This document shows, one piece after another, positions 7,311 through 15,520 of a stretch of DNA of 28,522 nucleotides; the first letter of the stretch is position 1, and every line of letters begins with the position of its first letter. Source of the stretch: Gammaproteobacteria bacterium (GTDB taxonomy: Bacteria > Pseudomonadota > Gammaproteobacteria > DSM-16500); NCBI GenBank assembly GCA_009885665.1, contig VFKI01000158.1, forward strand, positions 1 through 28,522, written 5' to 3'. The notes below the pieces were generated by a model that did no database searches, had not been told where the DNA came from, and worked only from the letters and a program-made list of their open reading frames with translations. The translations under genes and the position numbers were made by a program.

Positions 7311-8474
7311 TTACATACCTTCAAAGCAGTGTAACGGTTTAATGGTATTCCAACGATGACAACCCGGACATTGCCAATTCAGCGAGTTACAACCAAACCC
7401 GCACACAGCGCAACGATAATCGGGTTTATCCGCCAATAATTTTTTTGTCAAATTATGTAAAATCATTAAATCATCACGTGCCTGCCCCGCCATGGTGGAT
7501 AGATGCAAATCGATCACAACTTGTAAGCCGCGCAATGAGGGATAACGCCGCACGTAATCCGCCACATAGTCTTGCGCCACCTTATCTCCTTTTTGCTGAC
7601 GAATGCGCTCCGCCAAAATCAATACAACGGGCACATGCGGATATTCATCCACCATTTGCATAAAAAACTTTACCATATGCGTTTCGTCATGCAAGCCTTC
7701 ATAACATCGCGCTAAATCATCAACGGCTTCAGATAAATAATCCGCATTTTGTTGGCGGATTTTTTTTAATTGCTTGAGCGCCGCACGATAATCATTTTCT
7801 TTCATCAATAAACGTGCATGCAATAAACTCGCGCGCACACAATTCGTATCCACCTGTAACGCATGTTCCAGCGCGGTCATCGCCACGCCCGGTTGCAACG
7901 CCGCCAATGCTTTTTCGGCCAATTCACAATAATAATGCGCAATCGTTGGACTCAGATTATCACGTGTTAATTGCGCTAAGCGCTCCACGGTACGGATCGC
8001 ATTTTCCCACTCTTTTTCACGTTCATAAATATCACGTAACGCTTTCAACGCGGGAATCGCGTATTGCTTAACATTTACACTCTCTTGCAATACACGTTCA
8101 GCGCGATCGAGCACCCCCGCCGACAAATAATCTTGCCCCAATTCAAATAAAGATTGATCACGATACGCTTTATCCAAATCAGGTCGCGCAATTAAATTTT
8201 GATGAATCCGAATAGCTCGATCAACTTCACCACGCCGCCGAAATAATTTACCGACCGCCAAATGCGTTTCTACCGTATCACCATCCACTTCCAGCATTTT
8301 AATAAAAACATCGACCGCTTTATCCGGTTCTTCATTTAATAAATAATTCACACCGCGTAAATAATCACGTCGGAGTCCTGCGCCGTTATCAGACGGTGAC
8401 GGATGGCGGCGTGAAAAATACCCCAGCCACCACGAACCTAAAATGGCAACGACTAAGGCAATCCAAACAGTCAT
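7311..8474 (-). CDS. lapB: Lipopolysaccharide assembly protein LapB (YciM)
   Basis: Inner-membrane-anchored TPR protein that controls LPS synthesis; in E. coli it works with FtsH to degrade LpxC. It is 387 aa (E. coli 389). One N-terminal membrane helix (about residues 2-19, IALVVAILGSWWLGYF) is followed by a run of TPR units (for example DYLRGVNYLLNEEPDKAVDVF, and AIRTVERLAQ later). The C-terminal rubredoxin-like zinc knuckle has Cys355, Cys358, Cys369 and Cys372 (CAVC..CPGC), needed for LapB function in E. coli. The ATG shares one base with the lapA stop (TAATG), so the pair is coupled as in other gammaproteobacteria. Confidence 0.95.
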   Translation of the reverse strand: MTVWIALVVAILGSWWLGYFSRRHPSPSDNGAGLRRDYLRGVNYLLNEEPDKAVDVFIKMLEVDGDTVETHLAVGKLFRRRGEVDRAIRIHQNLIARPDLDKAYRDQSLFELGQDYLSAGVLDRAERVLQESVNVKQYAIPALKALRDIYEREKEWENAIRTVERLAQLTRDNLSPTIAHYYCELAEKALAALQPGVAMTALEHALQVDTNCVRASLLHARLLMKENDYRAALKQLKKIRQQNADYLSEAVDDLARCYEGLHDETHMVKFFMQMVDEYPHVPVVLILAERIRQQKGDKVAQDYVADYVRRYPSLRGLQVVIDLHLSTMAGQARDDLMILHNLTKKLLADKPDYRCAVCGFGCNSLNWQCPGCHRWNTIKPLHCFEGM

Positions 8475-8764
8475 TAATGCTTATCCTGCAATGGAATAGC
8501 ACGTAAATTACGCACTTCTTTATCCAATACCCGCACACGTTGCGAAAGTTGATAATTGCGCACCCGCAAACCAATTTGCAACAACACGCTAATCAACAAA
8601 CCAAACAAACAACCCGCAGCAAATACCAGCACCGTCAGCATGGATAAGGGCAAGGTTTTTTGTGCCCACCAATAATGAATCGTCACACTGCCAGGATTTA
8701 ATACGGCAAAACTGACACCGACTAATACCACCAAAAACAACAATAATGAGGTTAAAATACGCAC
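8474..8764 (-). CDS. lapA: Lipopolysaccharide assembly protein LapA
   Basis: Small inner-membrane partner of LapB. It is 96 aa with two transmembrane helices (about residues 4-21 and 41-63) around the short NPGSVTIHYWWAQKTLPLS loop, and a basic coiled C-terminus (LSQRVRVLDKEVRNLR). The start is a GTG at 8764 preceded by GGAGAG at ideal spacing; it gives MRILTSLLLF, the expected LapA N-terminus. A longer reading to 8821 lacks a ribosome site and has no family counterpart. The TAA overlaps the lapB ATG. Confidence 0.9.
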   Translation of the reverse strand: MRILTSLLLFLVVLVGVSFAVLNPGSVTIHYWWAQKTLPLSMLTVLVFAAGCLFGLLISVLLQIGLRVRNYQLSQRVRVLDKEVRNLRAIPLQDKH

Positions 8765-8895
8765 ATTTCTCTCCACCAACAGACAACCCACTTGTAAAAT
8801 AAAAAATTCCTTTATTATCAATAACTTAACAATATCAAGCCTTGTAAAGTCTTCGGCAGTTTAGTGTTTTTGCCATCGCGTAAAGTATTAAACCG

Positions 8896-10275
8896 CTATT
8901 CGCCACACGCTGTTTTTACTAAAAAACCCGACTGAATATCTTCCAATGAGCGGGCGCGCGTTTCAGGTAAAAAGAAATAGCCTACCAAAAAGTATAAGAT
9001 GCCAAATGTTGCAAACAACCAGTAGCTTTTTCCCATGCCAAGATGTTGCACCAATTGCAGAAAATAACCAGACAAGAGCGTGCCTGATAATGAGCTAAAG
9101 AACAGACTCAGCGCAATCCCCTTGCCACGCATGGCAGTCGGAAATAATTCTGAAATCGCCAGCCACACCACCACGCCGGGTCCAATTGCAAAAAATGCAA
9201 TAAAACTCAACAAACCATACAATGACAACATCCCCATCAGCGGACTGGCCGGCATGAATTCATTGACGCACCCTAAAAAGATTTCACTGATCACCACGCC
9301 TGCCACACCAATCAACAGCAGTGGACGACGACCCACCTTATCAATCAGCGCAATCGCAATTAGAGTAAATAACAAATTCAAAGCACCTAAGCCTAACGAA
9401 CCTGCCACCGAAATAACATTAGAATGAATGCCGGCATTTTTTAAAATCAATGGCGCATACTGCAAAAATAAATTGATGCCCGTTAATTGATTGCAAATTG
9501 CAATGATGATCGCAATAAACGTCGGCAATAATAACTGGCGCGACAGCAGCTTACGCCAACTGACATGCTGTAATTGTTTTAAACCCAACATAATATGCTG
9601 GTATTCTTGCTCCACCGCAAAAGGGGCGCCAGGATAAATTTTATCAAGCACGGCACGCGCCGCTACCGTCCGCTGACGTGATAACAACCAGCGCGGCGTT
9701 TCGGGTAAAAAAAACGTTCCAAAAAACAAAATCAAAGAAGGAATAAATAAAACCGCAAACATGCCGCGCCAATTGCCAGAAGGTGTAAAAGCAAGATCCA
9801 CCAAGTAAGCCAACATAATACCTGTCACCAACAACAACTGAAACAGTGTGACAAATTTACCACGGTGCCGCGGCGGCACCATTTCACTCACATACAGCGG
9901 CACCGCCACCGACACAAAACCCACCCCCACACCCAACAAAACACGCGCAATGCATAATGTCATGAAACCATGCGCCAATAAAATCGCACACAATCCTAAC
10001 AAAAAAGTTCCGCCGGCTGAAAACAATAGAGAACGGCGACCATAGTGGTCAGCAATCGGGCCGGCCAACAACGTGCCGATAATACTGCCACCTAACACCG
10101 CAGCGACTATTCGGCCGATTTCACCTTGCGTCAGGGGAATATCATTCTGCACAAATAACAAAGCACCCGAAATCACCCCGATGTCATAACCATATAAAAT
10201 GCCACCGACACTCACAAGACTCGCGATAAAAATAATGAATTTACTGGTGGCAATTTTTGTGAAACTACTTTGCAT
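8896..10275 (-). CDS. MFS sugar/proton symporter (sugar porter family)
   Basis: Twelve-helix inner-membrane transporter of the sugar porter family (XylE, GalP and AraE relatives), probably importing a hexose or pentose with protons. It is 459 aa. Signature elements are GGILYGYDIGVISGALLF in helix 1, DHYGRRSLL in loop 2-3, PETPRWLLS after helix 6, QQLTGIN-like NQLTGINLFLQYAP in helix 7, DKVGRRPLL in loop 8-9 and PETRARSLEDI at the C-terminus. I prefer the ATG at 10275 (GGAGCC 6 nt upstream) to the GTG at 10278. No catabolic gene adjoins, so the substrate cannot be inferred. Repeat A3 begins 23 bp upstream. Confidence 0.92.
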   Translation of the reverse strand: MQSSFTKIATSKFIIFIASLVSVGGILYGYDIGVISGALLFVQNDIPLTQGEIGRIVAAVLGGSIIGTLLAGPIADHYGRRSLLFSAGGTFLLGLCAILLAHGFMTLCIARVLLGVGVGFVSVAVPLYVSEMVPPRHRGKFVTLFQLLLVTGIMLAYLVDLAFTPSGNWRGMFAVLFIPSLILFFGTFFLPETPRWLLSRQRTVAARAVLDKIYPGAPFAVEQEYQHIMLGLKQLQHVSWRKLLSRQLLLPTFIAIIIAICNQLTGINLFLQYAPLILKNAGIHSNVISVAGSLGLGALNLLFTLIAIALIDKVGRRPLLLIGVAGVVISEIFLGCVNEFMPASPLMGMLSLYGLLSFIAFFAIGPGVVVWLAISELFPTAMRGKGIALSLFFSSLSGTLLSGYFLQLVQHLGMGKSYWLFATFGILYFLVGYFFLPETRARSLEDIQSGFLVKTACGE

Positions 10276-10298
10276 CACTGGCTCCGGGCTGATATTAA

Positions 10299-10516
10299 GT
10301 ATCTACTATATATTTTAGGATAAGTGTGAGAGATGTGATCACTGCTTCGCAGATTAACGTAGTCAGAGGGGGAGAATAGCGCATTGCCTCGCCTCCCTCC
10401 CTGGCGGCTCGCCCTCCGGGCGCACTGTGTGCGACAAAAACGGCTTTCCTGCCGTTTTTTCCCCCTCTGACAACTCCCCCATCGCCAACAGTTACCCTAC
10501 TTTATATAAGAGGACT
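10299..10516 (+). mobile_element. Family A MITE, long copy with 7/8 target duplication (A3)
   Basis: It starts GTATCTACTATATATTTTAG and ends ..CTACTTTATATAAGAGGACT, with imperfect terminal inverted repeats. The central hairpin arms GTCAGAGGGGG (10362-10372) and CCCCCTCTGAC (10461-10471) are held apart by about 88 bp. The insert includes CGCCCTCCGGGCG and a terminator-like hairpin. The flanks GATATTAA (10291-10298) and GATATTGA (10517-10524) match at 7 of 8 bases. The left arm differs from A1/A2/A8, so it is a separate subfamily. The right end provides the final codons and stop of the Sel1 gene. Confidence 0.82.
10436..10460. terminator. Bidirectional Rho-independent terminator inside repeat A3
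   Basis: AAAAACGGC (10436-10444), loop TTTCCT, then GCCGTTTTT (10451-10459) with one more T. The stem has five A on one side and six T on the other, so it can act on either strand. Functionally it would end the minus-strand rocD/Sel1 transcript before the sugar porter gene. Confidence 0.7.
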
Positions 10517-11888
10517 GATATTGACTATAATAAGATTTTGCCAATGTCTCAGCTGCTGCCACCGCCGCCGGTGTCATTGTTTTCGCTAAGGCATCACGCA
10601 AAGATAATGCTGACTGACGAATTTGTGCATCACTCGAAGTCGAGGCTAAATTTAACCACGCATACGCATTACGGTCATCCTTAACAACGCCCACGCCACG
10701 GGTATACATACTCCCTAACAATAATTGCGCATTTGAACTGCCTTGTTTCGCCGCCAATAAATACCACGTTGCCGCCGCCTTAGCATCCGCCGGCACACCG
10801 AGCCCTTGGTTATAAAACAAGCCAACCATGTATTCTGCATTGGCCATCCCCTGCTTCGCCGCCGCCATAAAATACGCAAATGCCTGCGTTTCATCTTTGG
10901 CGACCGCAATGCCATGATGATAGAGATAACCCATCGCAAACTGCGCTTCGGGCAAGCCTTGCGTCACCGCTTTTAAATACCAATCCATCCCGACTTGTTG
11001 GCTAGCAGACATGCCTATGCCATTAAAAGCAAAATAGCCCAATAAATATTGCGCTGGCGCAAGCCCCTGCGCCGCTGCTTTTTGTATCAAGCTCGCTGCT
11101 TGAGCAGCATTAGCCGGCGTACCCGCGCCATTATAATAAGCAACACTTAAATTATATTGGCCTTCAGCAAGCCCCTGCGCAGCAGATTTCTGAAACCACG
11201 TAAATGCTTGCGTTGGATCGACCGCAACGCCTAAGCCTTTACTATACATTACACCAAGCATATTTTCTGCGCCTGATTGGCCTTTCTGCGCAGCAAGATT
11301 GATCCAATTATACGCCTTAGCTGCATCTTTGTTTACTCCATTACCGCTATAATACAACAAACCGAGGTTATATTGCGCCGGCGAAAAACCTTGCGCGGCC
11401 GCTTTGTTATACCAATCAGCCGCTACCGACATATTGGCCGCCATCCCCCTACCCTGCTCAGACAACCAACCCAACATGAATGCCGCACGCGGATTACCGT
11501 TCGCCGCCGCTTTTTGATAAAAGGTAATGGCGGCGGTTAAGTCTTGACTCACGCCTTCGCCAAAATAATACAGTGTTGCCAGCGCAAATTGTGCGTCAGG
11601 GAGCGCGGCGCTGGCTTTGCTATACCAAGCAAACGCGCGCTGCGCATCTTTTGCGATGCCAAAACCATGCTGATAAAGCCAAGCCAATTGATATTGCGCA
11701 TGCGGATCACCTGCCGCAGCAAAATGCTGATAAATGGGCAGCGCTTTAGCATAGTCGTGATTCATGAGCGCGGCATCTGCGAGCGGAATTTGCGTCGTTG
11801 CCACTTTTTTTTGTATGTCGGACAAAACATCCGCGTGCACTTGGCTGGTTGCGACTAACAATAAAAGTATAGACAGTCTGTATTTCAT
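10497..11888 (-). CDS. Secreted Sel1-repeat protein
   Basis: Probable periplasmic or secreted protein-interaction scaffold; exact role unknown. It is 463 aa with a signal peptide (MKYRLSILLLLVATSQVHA, cleavage before Asp20). Ten tandem Sel1 repeats of about 36 residues follow (pattern A.A.Y.LG.LY..G.GV..D...A..W..KAA). In Legionella and Coxiella such proteins (EnhC, LpnE, LidL types) often act in host interaction, but that cannot be assigned here. The ATG at 11888 is preceded by GGATGA, which includes the rocD stop; only 7 nt separate the genes, so they are likely co-transcribed. The last six residues (QSSYIK) and the TAG are encoded by repeat A3. Confidence 0.88.
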   Translation of the reverse strand: MKYRLSILLLLVATSQVHADVLSDIQKKVATTQIPLADAALMNHDYAKALPIYQHFAAAGDPHAQYQLAWLYQHGFGIAKDAQRAFAWYSKASAALPDAQFALATLYYFGEGVSQDLTAAITFYQKAAANGNPRAAFMLGWLSEQGRGMAANMSVAADWYNKAAAQGFSPAQYNLGLLYYSGNGVNKDAAKAYNWINLAAQKGQSGAENMLGVMYSKGLGVAVDPTQAFTWFQKSAAQGLAEGQYNLSVAYYNGAGTPANAAQAASLIQKAAAQGLAPAQYLLGYFAFNGIGMSASQQVGMDWYLKAVTQGLPEAQFAMGYLYHHGIAVAKDETQAFAYFMAAAKQGMANAEYMVGLFYNQGLGVPADAKAAATWYLLAAKQGSSNAQLLLGSMYTRGVGVVKDDRNAYAWLNLASTSSDAQIRQSALSLRDALAKTMTPAAVAAAETLAKSYYSQYQSSYIK

Positions 11889-11895
11889 GATTTTT

Positions 11896-13122
11896 TCATC
11901 CTTGTATGTGCACCACATTCGCGGCCGCTTCAGTCAGCACCTGCGTAATTGCTGCGACCACCGTATCAATCTGTTCACGCGTAATAATCAGCGGCGGCGT
12001 TAAACGCAGGATAGTGCCATGGGTTTCCTTGGCCAACACACCCACCGACATGAGGCGTAAACATATTTCTCTTGCCGCATAATAACGTGGATTGATAACC
12101 AGGCCAATCATTAACCCTTTGCCACGCACTTCTGTGACTAATGGCGAACGAATCGCACATAAAGCGTGCTGAAAATATTCACCCAGCTCAGCCGCCCGTG
12201 CCGACAATTTATCGCGTACGAGAATATCCAAGGCTTTGCTTGCAACATGCGCTGCCAACGGATTACCGCCAAAGGTACTGCCATGATCGCCCGGCGTGAA
12301 GACATTCATCACATCATCACGGCTTAAAAATAATGAGACGGGTAATAAACCGCCGCCCAGCGCTTTACCCAGCAATAGCGCATCAGGGACAACGCCGTCA
12401 TGCTCGCACGCAAGCAGCTTACCGGTACGACCCAGACCCGTTTGAATTTCGTCAGCAATTAATAAGACATTTTGTTCGCGACAAATGGCAGCGCATTCGC
12501 GTAACCAACCCGCAGGCGGCACGATGATGCCACCCTCGCCTTGAATCGGTTCAACAATAAATGCGGCCGTATCCGGCGTGATTGCGGCGCGTAAGGCCGC
12601 CGCATCGCCATAAGGAATCAAGCTGAAACCCGCCGGAAATGGGCCAAATCCATCACGATATTGTGCTTCCGATGACATGCCGACGATCGTAATCGTACGA
12701 CCGTGAAAATTATTTTCGCATGCAATGATATGTGCGCGATTGGGGGCAACTTTTTTGATCGTGTAAGCCCATTTACGCGCCGCTTTGAGCGCCGTTTCGA
12801 CTGCTTCTGCGCCCGTATTCATCGGTAAGGCGCGCGCTTGACCGGTCAACTGACACGCTTTTTCGAGGAATGGGCCGAGCTTGTCGGTATAAAAAGCGCG
12901 CGAAGTCACCGCCAGTTGATGCGCTTGGCTTGTCAGGGTTTCGATTAATTCTGGGTGACAATGGCCGTGGCTGACGGCAGAATAGGCACTCATCATATCG
13001 ATGTAGCGATTGCCTTTGTCATCCCAAACATAAACCCCTTCGCCGCGCGTCAACACCACGGGTAAAGGTGCATAGTTATGCGCGCCGAATTTTTGCTCAT
13101 ATTGCAAAGCGGTATGCATCAT
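11896..13122 (-). CDS. rocD: Ornithine aminotransferase
   Basis: PLP enzyme converting ornithine and 2-oxoglutarate to glutamate semialdehyde (in equilibrium with pyrroline-5-carboxylate) and glutamate; cytosolic. It is 408 aa. Class-III aminotransferase features are HNYAPLPVVLTRGEGVYVWD, the phosphate-binding MNTGAEAVETALKAAR, NNFHGRT, LIADEIQTGLGRTG and the PLP lysine Lys253 in LLGKALGGG. NYAPLPVVL and SRAFYTDKLGPF separate ornithine from acetylornithine enzymes. The start is ATGATG at 13122 with GGAAG 4 nt upstream; the second ATG is equally possible. Its product is the substrate of the PutA dehydrogenase encoded at 18883. Repeat A4 begins 11 bp upstream and may contain its promoter. Confidence 0.93.
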   Translation of the reverse strand: MMHTALQYEQKFGAHNYAPLPVVLTRGEGVYVWDDKGNRYIDMMSAYSAVSHGHCHPELIETLTSQAHQLAVTSRAFYTDKLGPFLEKACQLTGQARALPMNTGAEAVETALKAARKWAYTIKKVAPNRAHIIACENNFHGRTITIVGMSSEAQYRDGFGPFPAGFSLIPYGDAAALRAAITPDTAAFIVEPIQGEGGIIVPPAGWLRECAAICREQNVLLIADEIQTGLGRTGKLLACEHDGVVPDALLLGKALGGGLLPVSLFLSRDDVMNVFTPGDHGSTFGGNPLAAHVASKALDILVRDKLSARAAELGEYFQHALCAIRSPLVTEVRGKGLMIGLVINPRYYAAREICLRLMSVGVLAKETHGTILRLTPPLIITREQIDTVVAAITQVLTEAAANVVHIQG

Positions 13123-13133
13123 ATTTCTTCCAT

Positions 13134-13192
13134 GTATATACAAAAAATAGGGCAGGGGAACTGCGTACGCGGAAAACTGCATTGACGAGCGT
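13134..13192 (+). repeat. Family A MITE, left-arm half copy (A4)
   Basis: GTATATACAAAAAATAGGGC.. through GGGGAACTGCGTACGCGG to TGCATTGACGAGCGT. It closely matches the left arm of A7 (GGGGAACTGAGTACGCGG.. TGCATTGATGAGCGT). It ends where the central hairpin would begin, exactly at the stop codon of the epimerase gene. It occupies almost the whole gap between that gene and rocD. No flanking duplication seen. Confidence 0.75.
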
Positions 13193-14202
13193 TACGCCAA
13201 ATAAAAATCCAGCGTTTTTTGTAAGCCTACGCTCATATCCACTTCAGGTTGCCAATGCAGTTTTTCTTTAATGCGCACCAATGATGGCACGCGCAATTCC
13301 ACATCTTGATAGCCTTTACCATAATATTTTTCTGCGTCCACATCGACCAGTTGCACTTTTTTGACAGCATCCGCATATTTTGCATAGCCGCTGATTTTTT
13401 GCAGCAATATTTCTGCCAATTGTCGGATAGAAATATTCTCATCGGCATTACCGACATTGAAAATTTGTTGATATGCTTGATTATCTTCATTGCGTAACAT
13501 CGCCAACAAAGCGCGCATACCATCTTCTACATACATAAAGCAGCGTTTTTGTTCGCCACCATTCACCAGCGTAATATTTTCACCCCGCAAAATATTGCCA
13601 ATAAATTGTGTCAGCACGCGTGAGCCGCCGGGGCGTGGATTGAAAACATTATCGAGCCGTGGACCATACCAGTTAAACGGCCGGAATAAAGTATAGTTCA
13701 AACCATGGTGCTTGCCGTATGCATAGATAACACGATCTAATAATTGTTTAGATGTTGAATAAATCCAGCGTTCGCGATGAATGGGACCGGTCACCAACGG
13801 GCTGGTTTCTTCATCAAATGCTTGATCCGGGCACATACCATACACTTCAGAAGTGGAGGGGAAAATCAATCGTTTATTAAATTCGACACACTGTCGAATA
13901 ATCGCGAGATTTTCTTCGAAATCCAACTCAAATACACGTAAAGGTTCTTTGACATACACGGCTGGCGTCGCGATCGCCACTAAAGGTAATACCACATCGC
14001 ATTTTTCAATGTGCTCGCGCACCCATTTTTTCTCAACTGTCATATCACCGCGATGAAAATGAAAGCGCGCTTGACCCAAACAATTTTCTAATTTGTCATC
14101 TGCTAAATCAAGCGCATAAATTTCCCAATCCGTTTGCGTTAAAATCGCTTCACTTAAATGGCTACCGATAAAACCGTTGGCGCCTAAAATCAATATTTTC
14201 AT
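13192..14202 (-). CDS. ArnA-type UDP-glucuronate decarboxylase, stand-alone dehydrogenase domain
   Basis: NAD-dependent short-chain epimerase/dehydratase closest to the C-terminal half of ArnA, which oxidises and decarboxylates UDP-glucuronate to UDP-4-keto-pentose. It is 336 aa, against about 660 for bifunctional ArnA; the formyltransferase half is absent. The NAD loop is GANGFIGSH (7-15). Segments LPLVAIATPAVYVKEPLRVF, IFPSTSEVYGMC and LFRPFNWYGPRLDN are ArnA-like. Catalytic Ser118/Glu119 and Tyr148-x3-Lys152 are present, as is the Arg in DVELRVPS that corresponds to the ArnA decarboxylation arginine. It shares one base with the upstream arnB-like gene (TAATG), so it is one operon. Other UDP-glucuronate decarboxylases are possible. 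Confidence 0.85.
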   Translation of the reverse strand: MKILILGANGFIGSHLSEAILTQTDWEIYALDLADDKLENCLGQARFHFHRGDMTVEKKWVREHIEKCDVVLPLVAIATPAVYVKEPLRVFELDFEENLAIIRQCVEFNKRLIFPSTSEVYGMCPDQAFDEETSPLVTGPIHRERWIYSTSKQLLDRVIYAYGKHHGLNYTLFRPFNWYGPRLDNVFNPRPGGSRVLTQFIGNILRGENITLVNGGEQKRCFMYVEDGMRALLAMLRNEDNQAYQQIFNVGNADENISIRQLAEILLQKISGYAKYADAVKKVQLVDVDAEKYYGKGYQDVELRVPSLVRIKEKLHWQPEVDMSVGLQKTLDFYLA

Positions 14203-15365
14203 TATGCAGTCTCATTGTTAAACATGTTATACATGACGTCGATCACACGATCTTGTTCCGCATCGCTCATGCCTGGAAATAATGGCAGACTGACAATGCG
14301 CTCACACACGGATTCCGCCAGTGGAAAATCGCCCGGCTTAAAACCTAATGTCTCACGATAATAAGGATATAAATGCACCGCGCGGTAATGCAAACCCGTG
14401 CCAATATTTTTTTCTTTCATACGCGCCATGAAAGTGCCACGATCCATCCCCGCCGCCGCATCATTAATTAATGGCACATACAAATGCCACGCATGGCGAT
14501 GCGCATAATCGGGTTCTTGTGGTAAGGAAAATTGCGGCCAGTCAGCCAGCACTTCTTGATAACGGTTGGCTAATTCGGTGCGGCGCTCAATAAAACCCTC
14601 TAACGCTTTTAACTGATGAATGCCAAGCGCTGCCTGTAAATCAAGCATATTATATTTAAAGCCTGGCATGATAATTTCATAATCTTGTGTGCCACTTTTA
14701 CCAAATCGATTCCACGCTTCACGATCCATACCATGAAAACGCAACAACGCAATTTTTTCAGCCAATGTATCGTCACGCGTTGTGACACACCCCCCCTCGC
14801 CTGTCGTCATATTTTTATTGGGATGGAAACTAAAAACTTGCGTATCGCCAATCGCGCCAATTTTACGACCGCGATATTCCGCACCTATTGCATGCGCCGC
14901 ATCTTCAATAACACGCAAACCATATTTTTCAGCTAAAGCAAAAAGCGGATCAAGATCAACGGGTAAACCCGCAAAATGGACCGGCATAATAACGCGCGTG
15001 CGCGGCGTTATGGCCGCTTCGATTAAATTCACATCGATATTGCGTGTAGCAGGATCAATATCAACTAACACCGGCTTGGCGCCGGTTAACACGATCATAT
15101 TCAGGGTGGCGGCAAACGTCAGTGGTGTGGTAATGACCTCATCCCCCGGCTGCAGCTCAAGCGCAAGCAGCGCGAGATGAAGACCCGCTGTCGCAGAAGT
15201 TAACAACAATGCATGCGGCGCAGACAGAAATGCTTTTAAATCGCTTGAAAATTGCGCGGTGCGTGGGCCTGTCGTAATCCAGCCGGAGCGTAAACACTCA
15301 ACGACTTCAGCAATGCTTGCTTCACTGATGGAGGGGCGGGAAAAGGGTAAGAAGGTTTCGCTCAT
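14202..15365 (-). CDS. ArnB-type nucleotide-sugar aminotransferase
   Basis: PLP-dependent DegT/DnrJ/EryC1 aminotransferase, likely converting the UDP-4-keto-pentose made by the next gene to UDP-4-amino-4-deoxy-L-arabinose, a lipid A modification precursor. It is 387 aa. The N-terminus FLPFSRPSISEASIAEVVE and SGWITTGPR are near-diagnostic of ArnB. Also seen are TSATAGLHLALLAL, VIEDAAHAIGAEYRG and the PLP lysine Lys184 in FSFHPNKNMTTGEGG. AGAGAG precedes the ATG. The A5 repeat remnant is 25 bp upstream. No arnC, arnD, arnT or formyltransferase lies in the window, so the final product is inferred from the pair only. Confidence 0.88.
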   Translation of the reverse strand: MSETFLPFSRPSISEASIAEVVECLRSGWITTGPRTAQFSSDLKAFLSAPHALLLTSATAGLHLALLALELQPGDEVITTPLTFAATLNMIVLTGAKPVLVDIDPATRNIDVNLIEAAITPRTRVIMPVHFAGLPVDLDPLFALAEKYGLRVIEDAAHAIGAEYRGRKIGAIGDTQVFSFHPNKNMTTGEGGCVTTRDDTLAEKIALLRFHGMDREAWNRFGKSGTQDYEIIMPGFKYNMLDLQAALGIHQLKALEGFIERRTELANRYQEVLADWPQFSLPQEPDYAHRHAWHLYVPLINDAAAGMDRGTFMARMKEKNIGTGLHYRAVHLYPYYRETLGFKPGDFPLAESVCERIVSLPLFPGMSDAEQDRVIDVMYNMFNNETA

Positions 15366-15390
15366 ACATCTCTCTTAGGTGCAACATATC

Positions 15391-15417
15391 GTATCGATTA
15401 CAAAAGGTAGGGGATAC
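15391..15417 (+). mobile_element. Family A MITE, end-only 27-bp remnant (A5)
   Basis: GTATCGATTACAAAAGGTAG joins directly to GGGATAC. It is essentially the left terminus fused to the right terminus of the family A element. The flanks AACATATC (15383-15390) and AAAATATC (15418-15425) match at 7 of 8 bases, consistent with an old target duplication and later loss of the interior. It lies in the leader of the arnB-like gene. Confidence 0.65.
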
Positions 15418-15446
15418 AAAATATCGGCTGTCATAAAGTATGAACC

Positions 15447-15503
15447 CCTGGATTGCTTCGTCACAATTAAGGCACGGCCCGCAGGCTGACACGGCAATCC
15501 AGG
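15447..15503. repeat. Inverted repeat between peroxiredoxin and arnB-like genes
   Basis: CCTGGATTGC at 15447-15456 is perfectly complementary to GCAATCCAGG at 15494-15503, with 37 bases between. An inner GTCA/TGAC pair may extend the fold. The arm reading CTGGATTGCTTCGTCA resembles a short intergenic repeat I recall from several intracellular bacterial genomes; this needs a search. It could also limit read-through from the peroxiredoxin gene, but there is no T-tract. Confidence 0.55.
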
Positions 15504-15520
15504 TGCACTCGCTCTATAGA

